The notes under the pieces are model-generated. The model worked only from the letters and a program-made list of their open reading frames with translations, was not told the origin of the DNA and ran no database searches. The position numbers and the translations under genes were made by a program. Positions 18,304-27,199 of a stretch of 51,501 nucleotides of DNA are shown one piece after another. Numbering within the stretch: the stretch's first letter is position 1; each line of letters starts with the position of its first letter. Location: the NCBI GenBank assembly GCA_029906985.1, contig JARYMT010000005.1, positions 1 through 51,501 on the forward strand, given 5' to 3'. The stretch comes from Microgenomates group bacterium (GTDB taxonomy: Bacteria > Patescibacteriota > Microgenomatia > UBA1406 > GWC2-37-13).

Positions 18304-20394
18304 TCAATTTCTTTTTAGAAGCTGGAGATTGATTCTCCCTTGGGTATCAACTTGAATTACTTTGACATTTACTTTTTGACCAATTTTTAAAACCTGATGG
18401 GGAGATTTAATAAAACCAGCTCCCATTTTTGATACATGAATCATCCCTTCTTTTCCAGGCAATATTTCAACAAAAGCACCAAAGGGTAAAATTCTTTTTA
18501 CCACTGCATTATTAAAAATTTCTCCCGGTTGGACGACTCGACTAATGCTTTCGATATATTTGGCCGCCTCCATAACCTTCTCTTTATCTAATCCGCTAAT
18601 AGAAACTTTACCATCATCGCCGACATTAATATCGGTATTAGTTTTGGCGATTAATGCCCGGATATTTTTCCCACCCGGGCCAATAATCTCGCCGATTTTG
18701 TCTGCTGGGGGAGTCAAAATTACAACTTTGGGAGCAAATCTAGAAATTTCTTTTCGAGGCTTTTCGATTACTTGTTTCATTTTATTTAAAATAAAATCTA
18801 TCGCTGTCCTTGCTTGTTTAAAAGTTTTTTTTATCATTTCTTCGGTTAACCCTTCATTTTTAACATCGAGTTGGATCGCTGTTAAACCATTTTCTGTCCC
18901 AGTAATTTTAAAATCCATTTCGCCAGAAAAATCCTCTATCCCCATAATATCTGTTAATATCAAATAGTCATTATCGCTTTTACTCATCAAACCCATGGCG
19001 ATTCCAGCCACCGGCGCTTTGATAGGAACTCCTGCATCCATTAAAGCCAGTGACGAACCGCAAGTTGATGCCATTGAGGTCGAGCCGTTTGAAGACAAAA
19101 CTTCAGAAACAACTCTAATTGTATAAGGAAAATCATCCTCGCTTGGTAGAACTGGTTCAATTGCTTTTTCTGCCAAAGCTCCATGACCAATCTCTCGTCG
19201 GGATGGCCAACCAATTCTTCCTACCTCTCCTACCGAATATGGCGGCATATAATAATGGTGAATATATCGCTTGGCTTCTTCTCCTTCTGGAGATTCAATT
19301 AGTTGTTCAAGGCTAGGAGCACCTAATGTAACAATGGAAAGAACTTGAGTGTCTCCTCGTTGGAAAATTGCCGAGCCGTGAGTCCGCGGCAAAACTCCAA
19401 CTTCAACTAATATTTCTCTAATTTCATCAGGGGCTCGTCCGTCTATCCTTTTTTTTGTCTTTAAAATTTTCTCTTTTATCATTTGTTTGGTCAAATAATC
19501 AATTGTTTTTGTGATGGCGCTTTTATCAAATTGATCTTTGTATTTCTCTAAAATTTCCGAAACAACCACTTCCAGAGCTTCACTATCTTCAAATTCTTTT
19601 TCGGCTTTTTGGAGAATTAAGTTGTCTAGGTGTTTTTTGTATTCGGTTTTGAGTATTTTTATTAACTTATCATCGTATAAACTTTTGTCTATCACTTCTT
19701 TTGGTAAACCAACTTTTTTTCTCATCTTTTCAATGAAGTTGATGATTTTTTCATTTTCTTTTTTAGCCACCTTAATCCCTTCTATGACTATTGCCTCTGG
19801 TAAAATCTCTGCCTCGCTTTCGATCATAAGCACTTTGTTTTTTGTCGAGGCAACAATCAAATCTAATGTAGAATATTTTTGATCATCTTCCGTTGGATTG
19901 ACCACATAGGTACCAGCATCTTCTGTTTTGATATATCCAATTCTTATTGCTCCTACTGGCCCCTGCCAAGGGATTGAGGAAAAATGAACTGCCGCCGAAG
20001 CGGTAATAGCAGAGAGAATATCAGGTGAATTAATTCCATCTATTGACAATAGAGTGACGATCACCTGAATTTCTCGGGTATAATTTTTTGGAAAAAGGGG
20101 TCTTAAAAAACGATCAATTAATCGGGCGTGCAAAACCGCTTCGTCTGAAGGCCGTCCTTCTCTTTTTACCCATCGCGAACCCTTAATTCTGCCACCAGCG
20201 TAAAGTTTCTCTACATATTCAACATGTAAAGGTAGGTAATCAATTTCTCTTTCTGCTCCAATATTGACCGTCACCAAAACACAGGTTTCCCCTAATTTTC
20301 CAAAAACTGACATATTAGAAGCTTTTGCCAATTTTCCAACCTGAAGGGTTAATTTTTGGCCATTAATATCAATTGATTCTTCAACGATTTTCAT
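18304..20394 (-). CDS. pnp: Polyribonucleotide nucleotidyltransferase (PNPase)
   Basis: A 696-residue phosphorolytic 3'-5' exoribonuclease: first RNase PH domain, helical linker, second RNase PH domain (DGRAPDEIR, GDTQVLSIVTLG, SEVLSSNGSTSMASTCG), KH domain (IGPGGKNIRALI) and S1 domain (VVKRILPFGAFVEILPGKEG). Length is normal. It follows rpsO on the same strand, 32 bases after it, which is the widely conserved rpsO-pnp arrangement. Confidence 0.97.
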   Translation of the reverse strand: MKIVEESIDINGQKLTLQVGKLAKASNMSVFGKLGETCVLVTVNIGAEREIDYLPLHVEYVEKLYAGGRIKGSRWVKREGRPSDEAVLHARLIDRFLRPLFPKNYTREIQVIVTLLSIDGINSPDILSAITASAAVHFSSIPWQGPVGAIRIGYIKTEDAGTYVVNPTEDDQKYSTLDLIVASTKNKVLMIESEAEILPEAIVIEGIKVAKKENEKIINFIEKMRKKVGLPKEVIDKSLYDDKLIKILKTEYKKHLDNLILQKAEKEFEDSEALEVVVSEILEKYKDQFDKSAITKTIDYLTKQMIKEKILKTKKRIDGRAPDEIREILVEVGVLPRTHGSAIFQRGDTQVLSIVTLGAPSLEQLIESPEGEEAKRYIHHYYMPPYSVGEVGRIGWPSRREIGHGALAEKAIEPVLPSEDDFPYTIRVVSEVLSSNGSTSMASTCGSSLALMDAGVPIKAPVAGIAMGLMSKSDNDYLILTDIMGIEDFSGEMDFKITGTENGLTAIQLDVKNEGLTEEMIKKTFKQARTAIDFILNKMKQVIEKPRKEISRFAPKVVILTPPADKIGEIIGPGGKNIRALIAKTNTDINVGDDGKVSISGLDKEKVMEAAKYIESISRVVQPGEIFNNAVVKRILPFGAFVEILPGKEGMIHVSKMGAGFIKSPHQVLKIGQKVNVKVIQVDTQGRINLQLLKRN

Positions 20395-20426
20395 TTTTTT
20401 GTATTTTTATAATATTTAAAAAGCAG

Positions 20427-20789
20427 TTATTTTTTTAAACCTAAACGGTTAATCAGACTTTTATATCTTTTTTCATCAATTTTTTGCAAATAGTTTAAAA
20501 TTCTTCTCCTTTTGGCAATTACTTTTAATAAACCTCTCCGGGAATGATTGTCTTTTTTATTTTTTTCCAAATGTTCGGTTAAACGATTAATTTTTTGAGT
20601 TAAGAGAGCCACCTGGACCTCGGGAGAGCCAGTATCTCCTTTTTTTTGAGCAAACCTTTCAATAATTTGTTGTTTATCTAAATTTTCTAAAGATTGGCTC
20701 TGCTCTTCAACTACTTTTGGTTTTTTTTGAACTTTTGCGGTATTTTTTTGAGTAGCGGTTTTTTTGACCGTTTTTTTAGTTTTCTTCAT
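20427..20789 (-). CDS. rpsO: 30S ribosomal protein S15 with Lys-rich N-terminal extension
   Basis: 120 residues against about 89 for standard S15. The core from about residue 36 is normal: [48 protein letters not shown]. The first 34 residues are a Lys/Thr/Gln-rich, probably disordered extension with no internal Met, so the extension cannot be removed by choosing another ATG. S15 binds 16S rRNA early in 30S assembly; the tail may make extra rRNA contacts. Confidence 0.96.
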   Translation of the reverse strand: MKKTKKTVKKTATQKNTAKVQKKPKVVEEQSQSLENLDKQQIIERFAQKKGDTGSPEVQVALLTQKINRLTEHLEKNKKDNHSRRGLLKVIAKRRRILNYLQKIDEKRYKSLINRLGLKK

Positions 20790-20802
20790 AATACAAATTT
20801 AG

Positions 20803-20831
20803 ATTATAATTGATTAAGATTAGAGTTGCAA
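20803..20831 (-). promoter_or_regulatory. rpsO-pnp promoter
   Basis: TTGCAA (20831-20826), a 17-base spacer and a perfect TATAAT (20808-20803) point toward rpsO, whose ATG follows 13 bases after the -10. The transcript leader would be only a few bases long. Confidence 0.75.
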
Positions 20832-20844
20832 TAGTATTTAAAAA

Positions 20845-21129
20845 ATGAATCGATCCAAAATTTTATTATTTTTTATTCTTATTGTTGGTATTTTTATAAT
20901 AATTTTTTTTATTCCACCTAAAAATTTATTTATTATTTTTGTTTTGAATTTATTAATCTCTTTGTTTTCTGCCCTTATTTTATCATTTTTTTTAAACAAA
21001 AAAAATTGTTTATTAATAAGCTGTTTTGTTTTTTTATTTTTTACTCACAATATTTTTATTGGCTTTAATTGGTTAAATACCATTCTGCTGATTTGTTTTT
21101 TTATCGGAGTCGGCTATTTGATAAAATAA
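20845..21129 (+). CDS. Small hydrophobic membrane protein, unknown
   Basis: 94 residues, nearly all hydrophobic, with about three membrane helices (5-23, 27-50, and 55-92 as one or two). No motif recognised. The stop is only 4 bases before metG, and the stretch upstream contains TTGATT and TAGTAT spaced by 16 bases, so it probably leads the metG-PBP transcript. It is divergent from rpsO. Function unknown. Confidence 0.6.
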   Translation: MNRSKILLFFILIVGIFIIIFFIPPKNLFIIFVLNLLISLFSALILSFFLNKKNCLLISCFVFLFFTHNIFIGFNWLNTILLICFFIGVGYLIK

Positions 21130-21133
21130 TACC

Positions 21134-22549
21134 ATGGTAAAAAATTTTTACATTACCACTACTTTGCCTTACATCAATGACTCTCCTCATCTTGGTTTTG
21201 CCATGGAAATAGTTAGAGCTGATGCAGTGGCCCGATTTTACCGGTTATTGGGGTATCATGTTTTTTTTAATACCGGCACTGATGAACATGGCCTAAAAAT
21301 TTACCAATCTGCCTTAGCCAAAAAAAAGGACCCTCAAAAATTTTGTGATGAGCAAAGTAAAAAATTTAAAGCCTTAAAAACAATTTTAAATTTAAGCTTT
21401 AACCGATTCATTAGAACTACTGACAAAGAGCACATTAGGGCAGCTCAAGAATTTTGGCAGCGATGTTTTAAAAAGGGCGATATTTATAAAGCAAAATATA
21501 AAATAAAATACTGTGTTGGTTGTGAATTAGAAAAGACCGAATCAGAATTAGTCAATGATTATTGTCCGCTTCATCCTAATAAAAAAATAGAAATCATTGA
21601 AGAAGAAAATTATTTTTTTCGCTTTTCCAAATATCAAAAAGCTCTTTTAAATTTATACGAAACTAACAAGCTATTTATTATCCCTGATTTCCGCTTAAAA
21701 GAACTTAAAAGCTTTGTTGCTCAAGGTTTAAAAGATTTTAGCATTTCTCGTTTAAGGGAAAAGTTGCCCTGGGGAATTCCGGTGCCAAATGACGAAAGTC
21801 AAGTAATGTATGTTTGGTTTGATGCCTTGATTAATTATATTTCTACCCTTGGCTGGCCGGAGGACCAAAAAAAATTTAATCAATTTTGGCCGGGAATTCA
21901 AATCGCTGGAAAAGATAATTTAAGACAACAAGGAGCTATGTGGCAGGCAATGTTATTATCGGCCGGCTTACCTACTTCAAAAAAAATATTTGTTGAAGGA
22001 TTTATTACTTTTGAAGGAAAAAAAATGAGTAAAAGCTTAGGTAATTTTATTGATCCTTTCTCCTTAGTTAAAAAATTCGGGACCGATCCTGTCCGTTATT
22101 ACCTTTTAAGAGAAATTCCTCCTTTTAATGATGGTGATTTTTCAGAAAAGAGAATGAAGGAAATTTATACAGCAGAATTAGCCAATGAATTAGGTAATTT
22201 AATTATGAGAATTACCAAATTAGCTCAAATTGATAATTTGTTTTTAAATCAATCGCCTAAAATTAAAATCTCTGATGAAATAATTGATTTAATAAAATAT
22301 TTCCAATTTAATTTAATATTGGAATTTATCTGGAAAAAAATAAAAAAGCTCAATCAAAAAATTGACACTTTTTCACCTTGGAAAAAGAAACCGGTCGAAA
22401 GAAGAAACTTTTTATTAAAATCTTTAGAAGAAATCAATCAAATTGCCAAAGAACTTCTCCCTTTTTTACCAACGACGGCTCAAATAATTATTGATTCATC
22501 ACAGGGAAAAATTAAGAAAATTGAACCTCTTTTTCCTAAATTAAAATAA
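21134..22549 (+). CDS. metG: Methionyl-tRNA synthetase
   Basis: A 471-residue class I synthetase charging tRNA-Met. The HIGH motif is SPHLGFAME, GTDEHGLKI follows, and the KMSKS loop is GKKMSKSLGN. A small zinc-knuckle region is present (CVGC with a later CPLH). There is no C-terminal EMAP/tRNA-binding domain, so this is the short form common in reduced genomes. Start ATG at 21134. Confidence 0.96.
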   Translation: MVKNFYITTTLPYINDSPHLGFAMEIVRADAVARFYRLLGYHVFFNTGTDEHGLKIYQSALAKKKDPQKFCDEQSKKFKALKTILNLSFNRFIRTTDKEHIRAAQEFWQRCFKKGDIYKAKYKIKYCVGCELEKTESELVNDYCPLHPNKKIEIIEEENYFFRFSKYQKALLNLYETNKLFIIPDFRLKELKSFVAQGLKDFSISRLREKLPWGIPVPNDESQVMYVWFDALINYISTLGWPEDQKKFNQFWPGIQIAGKDNLRQQGAMWQAMLLSAGLPTSKKIFVEGFITFEGKKMSKSLGNFIDPFSLVKKFGTDPVRYYLLREIPPFNDGDFSEKRMKEIYTAELANELGNLIMRITKLAQIDNLFLNQSPKIKISDEIIDLIKYFQFNLILEFIWKKIKKLNQKIDTFSPWKKKPVERRNFLLKSLEEINQIAKELLPFLPTTAQIIIDSSQGKIKKIEPLFPKLK

Positions 22550-22554
22550 TTTTT

Positions 22555-24786
22555 ATGAATTTAAAATATCTTTATACAAAAATTAAAATTCAATTGAAAA
22601 AAAAGTCTTTTTTCCGTGGGGTGATAGGAGTGCTAATAATTTTGTTTATATTATTTATTTATTTTTATATATTATATCAACTGCCTTCTCCAGCCTCACT
22701 AAAAGGTTATAAGATTACTCCTTTGTCATCACACATTCTTGATCGAAATGGTAAAGTTTTATATGAATTTTATCGAGAACAAAATCGGACGCCGGTGAAA
22801 TTAAAAAATCTACCTGATTATGTAGCTAAAGCAACTATTGCTATCGAAGATAAGGACTTTTATCGTCATCAAGGAGTTTCTTTTATCGGCGGAATCGCCA
22901 GAGCGATCAAAGATACTTTTTTAAAAGGTAAACTCCAAGGTGGTTCAACAATTACTCAACAATTAGTCAAGACTTCTCTTCTTACCCCGGAAAGAACAAT
23001 TCGAAGAAAAATTAAAGAAATTGTTTTGGCTTTAATGACAGAAAAAATTTTTACAAAAAATGAAATTTTGGAAATGTATTTAAACCAAGTATCTTATGGG
23101 GGAGCTGCTTATGGAATCGAGGAAGCGGCAAAAAAATATTTTAATAAAAGTGCTAAGGATTTAACCTTAGATGAAGCAGCTTTATTAACCGGCCTACCTC
23201 AAGCTCCAAGCCTATATTCTCCATATAATAATCCCGAGGCCGCTCTAAACAGACGCAATGAAGTATTAAAGGCTTTATATAAAGAAAAAATGATAAGTAA
23301 AAAAGATTATGAGAATGCTATTGCTAAAAAATTAAATATTAATCCACCCAAAAACATTATCAAAGCACCTCACTTTGTTTTTTATATTAAACAACAATTG
23401 GAGCAAACCTATGGAGTAGAGACAGTTGAAGAAGGTGGTTTAAAAATTACGACTACTTTAGATTTAGATATTCAGGAACAAGCAGAAAAAATTTTAAAAG
23501 AAGAACTTGATAAAATTAAGAATTTGGATGTTTCTAATGGTGCAGTTCTTGTCACTCGCCCGCCAACTGGAGAAATTTTAGCCATGGTTGGCTCTTATGA
23601 TTATTTTGCTTCTCCTTCCGGAGCTTTTAATGTCACAACCGCTTTAAGACAACCCGGTTCGGCAATTAAACCTTTAAATTATGCCGTTGGAATTGAAAGA
23701 AAGATTGTGACTCCCGCTACCGTTTTTCTCGATATTCCAACCTGTTTTAACGCTGAAGGCCAACCAAAATCTTATTGTCCGGTCAATTATGATGGTAAAT
23801 TTCACGGTCCAGTCCAATTAAGATTTGCTTTGGGAAATTCCTTTAATATTCCCGCTGTCAAAATGTTAGCATATAATGGCGTAGAAAATTTTATTGCCTC
23901 TGCTTCTGCTTTTACAATTACCACATTCAAAGACCCAAAAAAATATGGTTTGTCCCTAACTTTGGGTGGCGGTGAGGTAAGAATGACAGAAATGGCTCAA
24001 GCTTTTTCCGCTTTTGCTAATCGAGGGGTTGCCCGCCCGCTTAATGGAATTTTAAAAGTGGAAGATAAAATGGGAAAAATTCTTTATCAATTTAAGGATT
24101 ATAATTTTGTTAAAGATGTCAAAAAACCAATCAATAGTCCAAGTTCTTTAGCGATCGTCGGTTCAAAAGCAATCTCACCAGAAACCGCTTTTATTATCTC
24201 CCATATTCTCTTGGATAATAATGCTCGGTCAGAGGCCTTTGGCCCTTCATCTTATTTAATTGTCCCCAATCATGCAGTTTCTGTTAAAACTGGAACCACC
24301 AATGATAAAAGGGATAATTGGACAATCGGTTTTACCCCAAATTTTCTGGTAGCCGTCTGGGTTGGCAATAATGACAATAAACCGATGAATCCTTGGTTGA
24401 CTTCCGGCGTCACTGGTGCCGCTCCTATTTGGAATAAAATTATCAGCTATGTATTAAAAAATCAACCTGATTTATGGCCGATAAAGCCAGATACAGTGGT
24501 CGGAAAACTTGTTTGTTGGGACACCGGTGGATTAGCCTCCAAAAATGAAACTGGTCAAGAAAATTGTCCTAGTCGATTTGAGTATTTTATAAAAGGAACA
24601 GAACCCCAACCAGCGGAAATAATCAAAGCAATCATTCCTGTCAACAAAGATACCGATAAAATGGCTAGACCGAATGATCCGAATATCGAAATGAGAGAAA
24701 AAACGATTATTAAGGACATGTTTTCTGTTTATTGCATTGATTGTAACCATGAAGGCGGTGACCCAATACAAATAATTAATTTATAA
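22555..24786 (+). CDS. Class A penicillin-binding protein (PBP1A-type)
   Basis: A 743-residue bifunctional murein synthase. One membrane helix lies at about residues 21-42. The GT51 glycosyltransferase domain has the catalytic Glu E98 in IEDKDFYRHQG, then GGSTITQQLVK and the ending EAALLTGLPQAPS. The transpeptidase domain has S369-A-I-K372, S-F-N and K578-T-G-T. The C-terminal about 100 residues contain four or more Cys and no known domain. It follows metG by 5 bases. Confidence 0.94.
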   Translation: MNLKYLYTKIKIQLKKKSFFRGVIGVLIILFILFIYFYILYQLPSPASLKGYKITPLSSHILDRNGKVLYEFYREQNRTPVKLKNLPDYVAKATIAIEDKDFYRHQGVSFIGGIARAIKDTFLKGKLQGGSTITQQLVKTSLLTPERTIRRKIKEIVLALMTEKIFTKNEILEMYLNQVSYGGAAYGIEEAAKKYFNKSAKDLTLDEAALLTGLPQAPSLYSPYNNPEAALNRRNEVLKALYKEKMISKKDYENAIAKKLNINPPKNIIKAPHFVFYIKQQLEQTYGVETVEEGGLKITTTLDLDIQEQAEKILKEELDKIKNLDVSNGAVLVTRPPTGEILAMVGSYDYFASPSGAFNVTTALRQPGSAIKPLNYAVGIERKIVTPATVFLDIPTCFNAEGQPKSYCPVNYDGKFHGPVQLRFALGNSFNIPAVKMLAYNGVENFIASASAFTITTFKDPKKYGLSLTLGGGEVRMTEMAQAFSAFANRGVARPLNGILKVEDKMGKILYQFKDYNFVKDVKKPINSPSSLAIVGSKAISPETAFIISHILLDNNARSEAFGPSSYLIVPNHAVSVKTGTTNDKRDNWTIGFTPNFLVAVWVGNNDNKPMNPWLTSGVTGAAPIWNKIISYVLKNQPDLWPIKPDTVVGKLVCWDTGGLASKNETGQENCPSRFEYFIKGTEPQPAEIIKAIIPVNKDTDKMARPNDPNIEMREKTIIKDMFSVYCIDCNHEGGDPIQIINL

Positions 24787-24822
24787 ATTTGATTAAATTT
24801 TATTTTTTATTTTTTTAAATAA

Positions 24823-25266
24823 ATGATTAGTCTAATTCAAAGAGTTGAAAAAGGAAGAGTTTATCTAGCCAATAAAGTTTTGTCAAAAATTGGTAAAGGT
24901 TACGTAATTTTAGTTGGCTTTTGTCAAGGTGATAATGAAGAAACTGTCAAAAAAATGGCAGAAAAAATTGCCAATCTGCGAATAATGGCTGATGAAAATG
25001 GAAAAATGAATTTAAATATTTCTCAAGCTAGCGGTGAAATTCTATTGGTTTCTCAATTTACCTTATGCGCTGATACATTGCAACGTCGACCTTCATTTAT
25101 CAAAGCTTTAAAAGAAGATGAAGCAGAAAAACTTTATGAATTGTTAATCAGACTTTTAACAGAAAGGAATATCCCGGTAAAAACCGGAAAGTTTGGACAT
25201 TATATGACGGTTGAGATAATCAATGACGAACCGGTAACAATAATTTTAGATAGTAAAGATTTTTAA
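24823..25266 (+). CDS. dtd: D-aminoacyl-tRNA deacylase with altered Gly-cisPro motif
   Basis: A 147-residue DTD, which clears D-amino acids (and Gly from tRNA-Ala) from mischarged tRNAs. The catalytic SQFTL motif is intact (77-81), as are the MNLN and RRPSF stretches. The second signature, normally N-x-G-P-V-T with an invariant Gly-cisPro dipeptide, reads N134-D-E136-P-V-T here. The codon is GAA, so this is not a reading ambiguity. It is either a lineage variation or a change of substrate selectivity. Confidence 0.93.
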   Translation: MISLIQRVEKGRVYLANKVLSKIGKGYVILVGFCQGDNEETVKKMAEKIANLRIMADENGKMNLNISQASGEILLVSQFTLCADTLQRRPSFIKALKEDEAEKLYELLIRLLTERNIPVKTGKFGHYMTVEIINDEPVTIILDSKDF

Positions 25267-25274
25267 ATGTCTGA

Positions 25275-25436
25275 TTTTACAATTTCCGCTGGCAATCACG
25301 ATTTTATGATCACATTATTGACAATGAAAAATCTCTCAATGAAATTCGCCAATATATTAAAAATAATCCTAAAATGGGTTCGACAATGAAAATCAGACAG
25401 CTGGCGGAAAAAATTAAAAAAATCAGCTATAATTAA
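25275..25436 (+). pseudogene. C-terminal fragment of a RAYT / IS200-like (Y1) transposase
   Basis: Reading from just after a TGA at 25272, the frame gives RWQSRFYDHIIDNEKSLNEI and then RQYIKNNPK, matching the end of REP-associated tyrosine transposases (WQ..FYDHIIRNE..L..I..YI..NP..W). No start or Y1 catalytic part lies upstream. The typical tail continues in another frame (FDNENQ, then TAGGKN and a stop), so there is also a frameshift. It is a dead remnant between dtd and trpS. RAYT enzymes mobilise palindromic repeats, and such repeats lie at the right end of the window. Confidence 0.75.
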
Positions 25437-25441
25437 AAAAT

Positions 25442-26419
25442 ATGAAAAAACGAGTTTTGTCTGGAATCAGGGCTACTGGCAGATTGCATCTTGGTAATTA
25501 TTTAGGTGCTGTTAAAGGAATGATCAAACTGCAAAATGATCCTTTATATGAGTGTTTTTATATGGTGGCTGATGCCCATACCATTACCACTCCTTTTAAT
25601 CCTAATGAGCTTAAACAAAATAGAATTGAAATTATTGTTGATTATTTAGCAGCCGGACTTGATCCACAAAAGGTAACTCTTTTTTTCCAATCTCAAGTAC
25701 CTCAACATTTTGAATTAGCTTATTATTTTTCTTCAGTTGTTTCAATTGCACGGATGCAACATCTTCCCACATATAAAGAAAAAGTCAAGCAATATCCCAA
25801 TGCTAACACAATGGCGCTTTTAAATTATCCGGTTTTAATGGCATCAGATATCCTTTTGTATAAAGCTGATTTTGTGCCTGTTGGCATTGATCAAGAACCA
25901 CATTTGGAAGTCGCCAGGGAAATTGCCAGAAAAATGAATCAAATTTATAAAACTTCTTTTCCAGAACCACAAAGATTTGCCACTCAAGGTGAATATATTC
26001 CTTCTTTAAAAGGTGAGGGTAAAATGAGTAAATCAGTTGAGGGTAGTTATATTAATTTAACTGACTCGCTTGATGAGATTAGAAAAAAAATCCGCTCAAT
26101 TCCAACTTCCACCGATGTTGGTGGTCCAATAATTGGTGGAATAAAAACTTTGTTTATTTTATCAGAAATATTTTTACCAAAAGATTTGTATCAAGAATTT
26201 AAAAACAAATATCGTGATAAAACTTTAAAATATGTCGAGTTAAAAGACGCTTTAGCCCAAGCAATTTATGATGAACTAAAACCTTTTCAAGAAAAACGTT
26301 CTCAAATTGCCTCTGATTTAGCTTATATTGAAAAAGTAATTTCAAATGGCGCCTATAAAGCCTCTGAAGTTGCCAATATTACTTTGAAAGAAGTTAAAGA
26401 AAAAATGGGGCTATTTTAA
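25442..26419 (+). CDS. trpS: Tryptophanyl-tRNA synthetase
   Basis: A 325-residue class I synthetase charging tRNA-Trp. The N-terminus has SGIRATGRLHLGNYLGA (HIGH equivalent HLGN), later MASDILLYKADFVPVG, and the KMSKS loop is GKMSKSVEG. Length is normal. It begins 5 bases after the transposase remnant and converges with the AlkD-like gene. Confidence 0.96.
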   Translation: MKKRVLSGIRATGRLHLGNYLGAVKGMIKLQNDPLYECFYMVADAHTITTPFNPNELKQNRIEIIVDYLAAGLDPQKVTLFFQSQVPQHFELAYYFSSVVSIARMQHLPTYKEKVKQYPNANTMALLNYPVLMASDILLYKADFVPVGIDQEPHLEVAREIARKMNQIYKTSFPEPQRFATQGEYIPSLKGEGKMSKSVEGSYINLTDSLDEIRKKIRSIPTSTDVGGPIIGGIKTLFILSEIFLPKDLYQEFKNKYRDKTLKYVELKDALAQAIYDELKPFQEKRSQIASDLAYIEKVISNGAYKASEVANITLKEVKEKMGLF

Positions 26420-26494
26420 ACTTTACCTAATTTTGCTAAATTTTGCCAAATAATTTTTTTCTGATTTAAATGATCTTAACTAGTTTTAATTGAT

Positions 26495-27199
26495 TTAACA
26501 ATTTAAATACTTCTTTCTCTTTTTCTTCTCAAACTTTTCAACGGCGTATTTTAACATTACTCTTGGCATTTTTTGGCAATTTTTTTCTAAAAATTTTTCC
26601 AACAACTTTTCCTCTCTTTTTCCCACCTCTCGCAACATCCAACCAACTGCTTTATGAATTAAATTATGCTTATCATTTAATAAAATTTCAGAAATTTTAA
26701 AAGTATCAGAAAACTGATTATGACGAATAAATTCAAATGTCGAAACAATAGCAATCCTCCTTTCCCAAAGATTTTTTGATTTTGCTAATTTGTATAAAAT
26801 ATCTCTTTTTTTATCTAGCAAAAAATTTCCCAAAATATATTCACAAGATAAGTCAACCAAATCCCAGTTATTAATATGACTGGTATTTTTCAAATAAAAA
26901 TCAACAAATTTCTTCTTTTCCTCTTTATCTGCTTTTTCATATTGAAGCCGCAAAATCATCAAGGCACAAAGCCGGTATTCATGAATTTTATCTTGAAGAA
27001 GTTTTTGTAAATCATCATAAGTTAATTTTTGAAGATGTTTTTTGGCAACTTCCCTAACCTGCGCAACATTTAAGCCTAAAAACTCATCTCCTTCTCCATA
27101 CTCGTTTTTTCCTGTTTTAAAAAATCTCTTAAAACCTTCAGCTTTTTTAGGATTGGATAATTTTTTCAAGTCATTTTTTAAAGAAAAAATTTTATTCAT
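26495..27199 (-). CDS. AlkD-like DNA alkylation repair protein (HEAT-like repeats)
   Basis: 234 residues from the ATG at 27199, all helical, of the DNA_alkylation_repair family, which removes bulky or charged alkylated bases without base flipping. Signatures include NWDLVDLS, LWERRIAIVSTFEFI and HKAVGWMLREVGKR near the C-terminus. A longer reading from 27232 would overlap the ABC gene more deeply; the ATG chosen overlaps it by 8 bases. Glycosylase activity is not proven for many family members. Confidence 0.85.
   Translation of the reverse strand: MNKIFSLKNDLKKLSNPKKAEGFKRFFKTGKNEYGEGDEFLGLNVAQVREVAKKHLQKLTYDDLQKLLQDKIHEYRLCALMILRLQYEKADKEEKKKFVDFYLKNTSHINNWDLVDLSCEYILGNFLLDKKRDILYKLAKSKNLWERRIAIVSTFEFIRHNQFSDTFKISEILLNDKHNLIHKAVGWMLREVGKREEKLLEKFLEKNCQKMPRVMLKYAVEKFEKKKRKKYLNC

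Noticed and set aside
25267-25441. A new short gene starting ATG at 25267 between dtd and trpS
   Set aside because: The frame from that ATG is short, and another frame clearly matches the end of a RAYT transposase, so a decayed remnant explains the sequence better.
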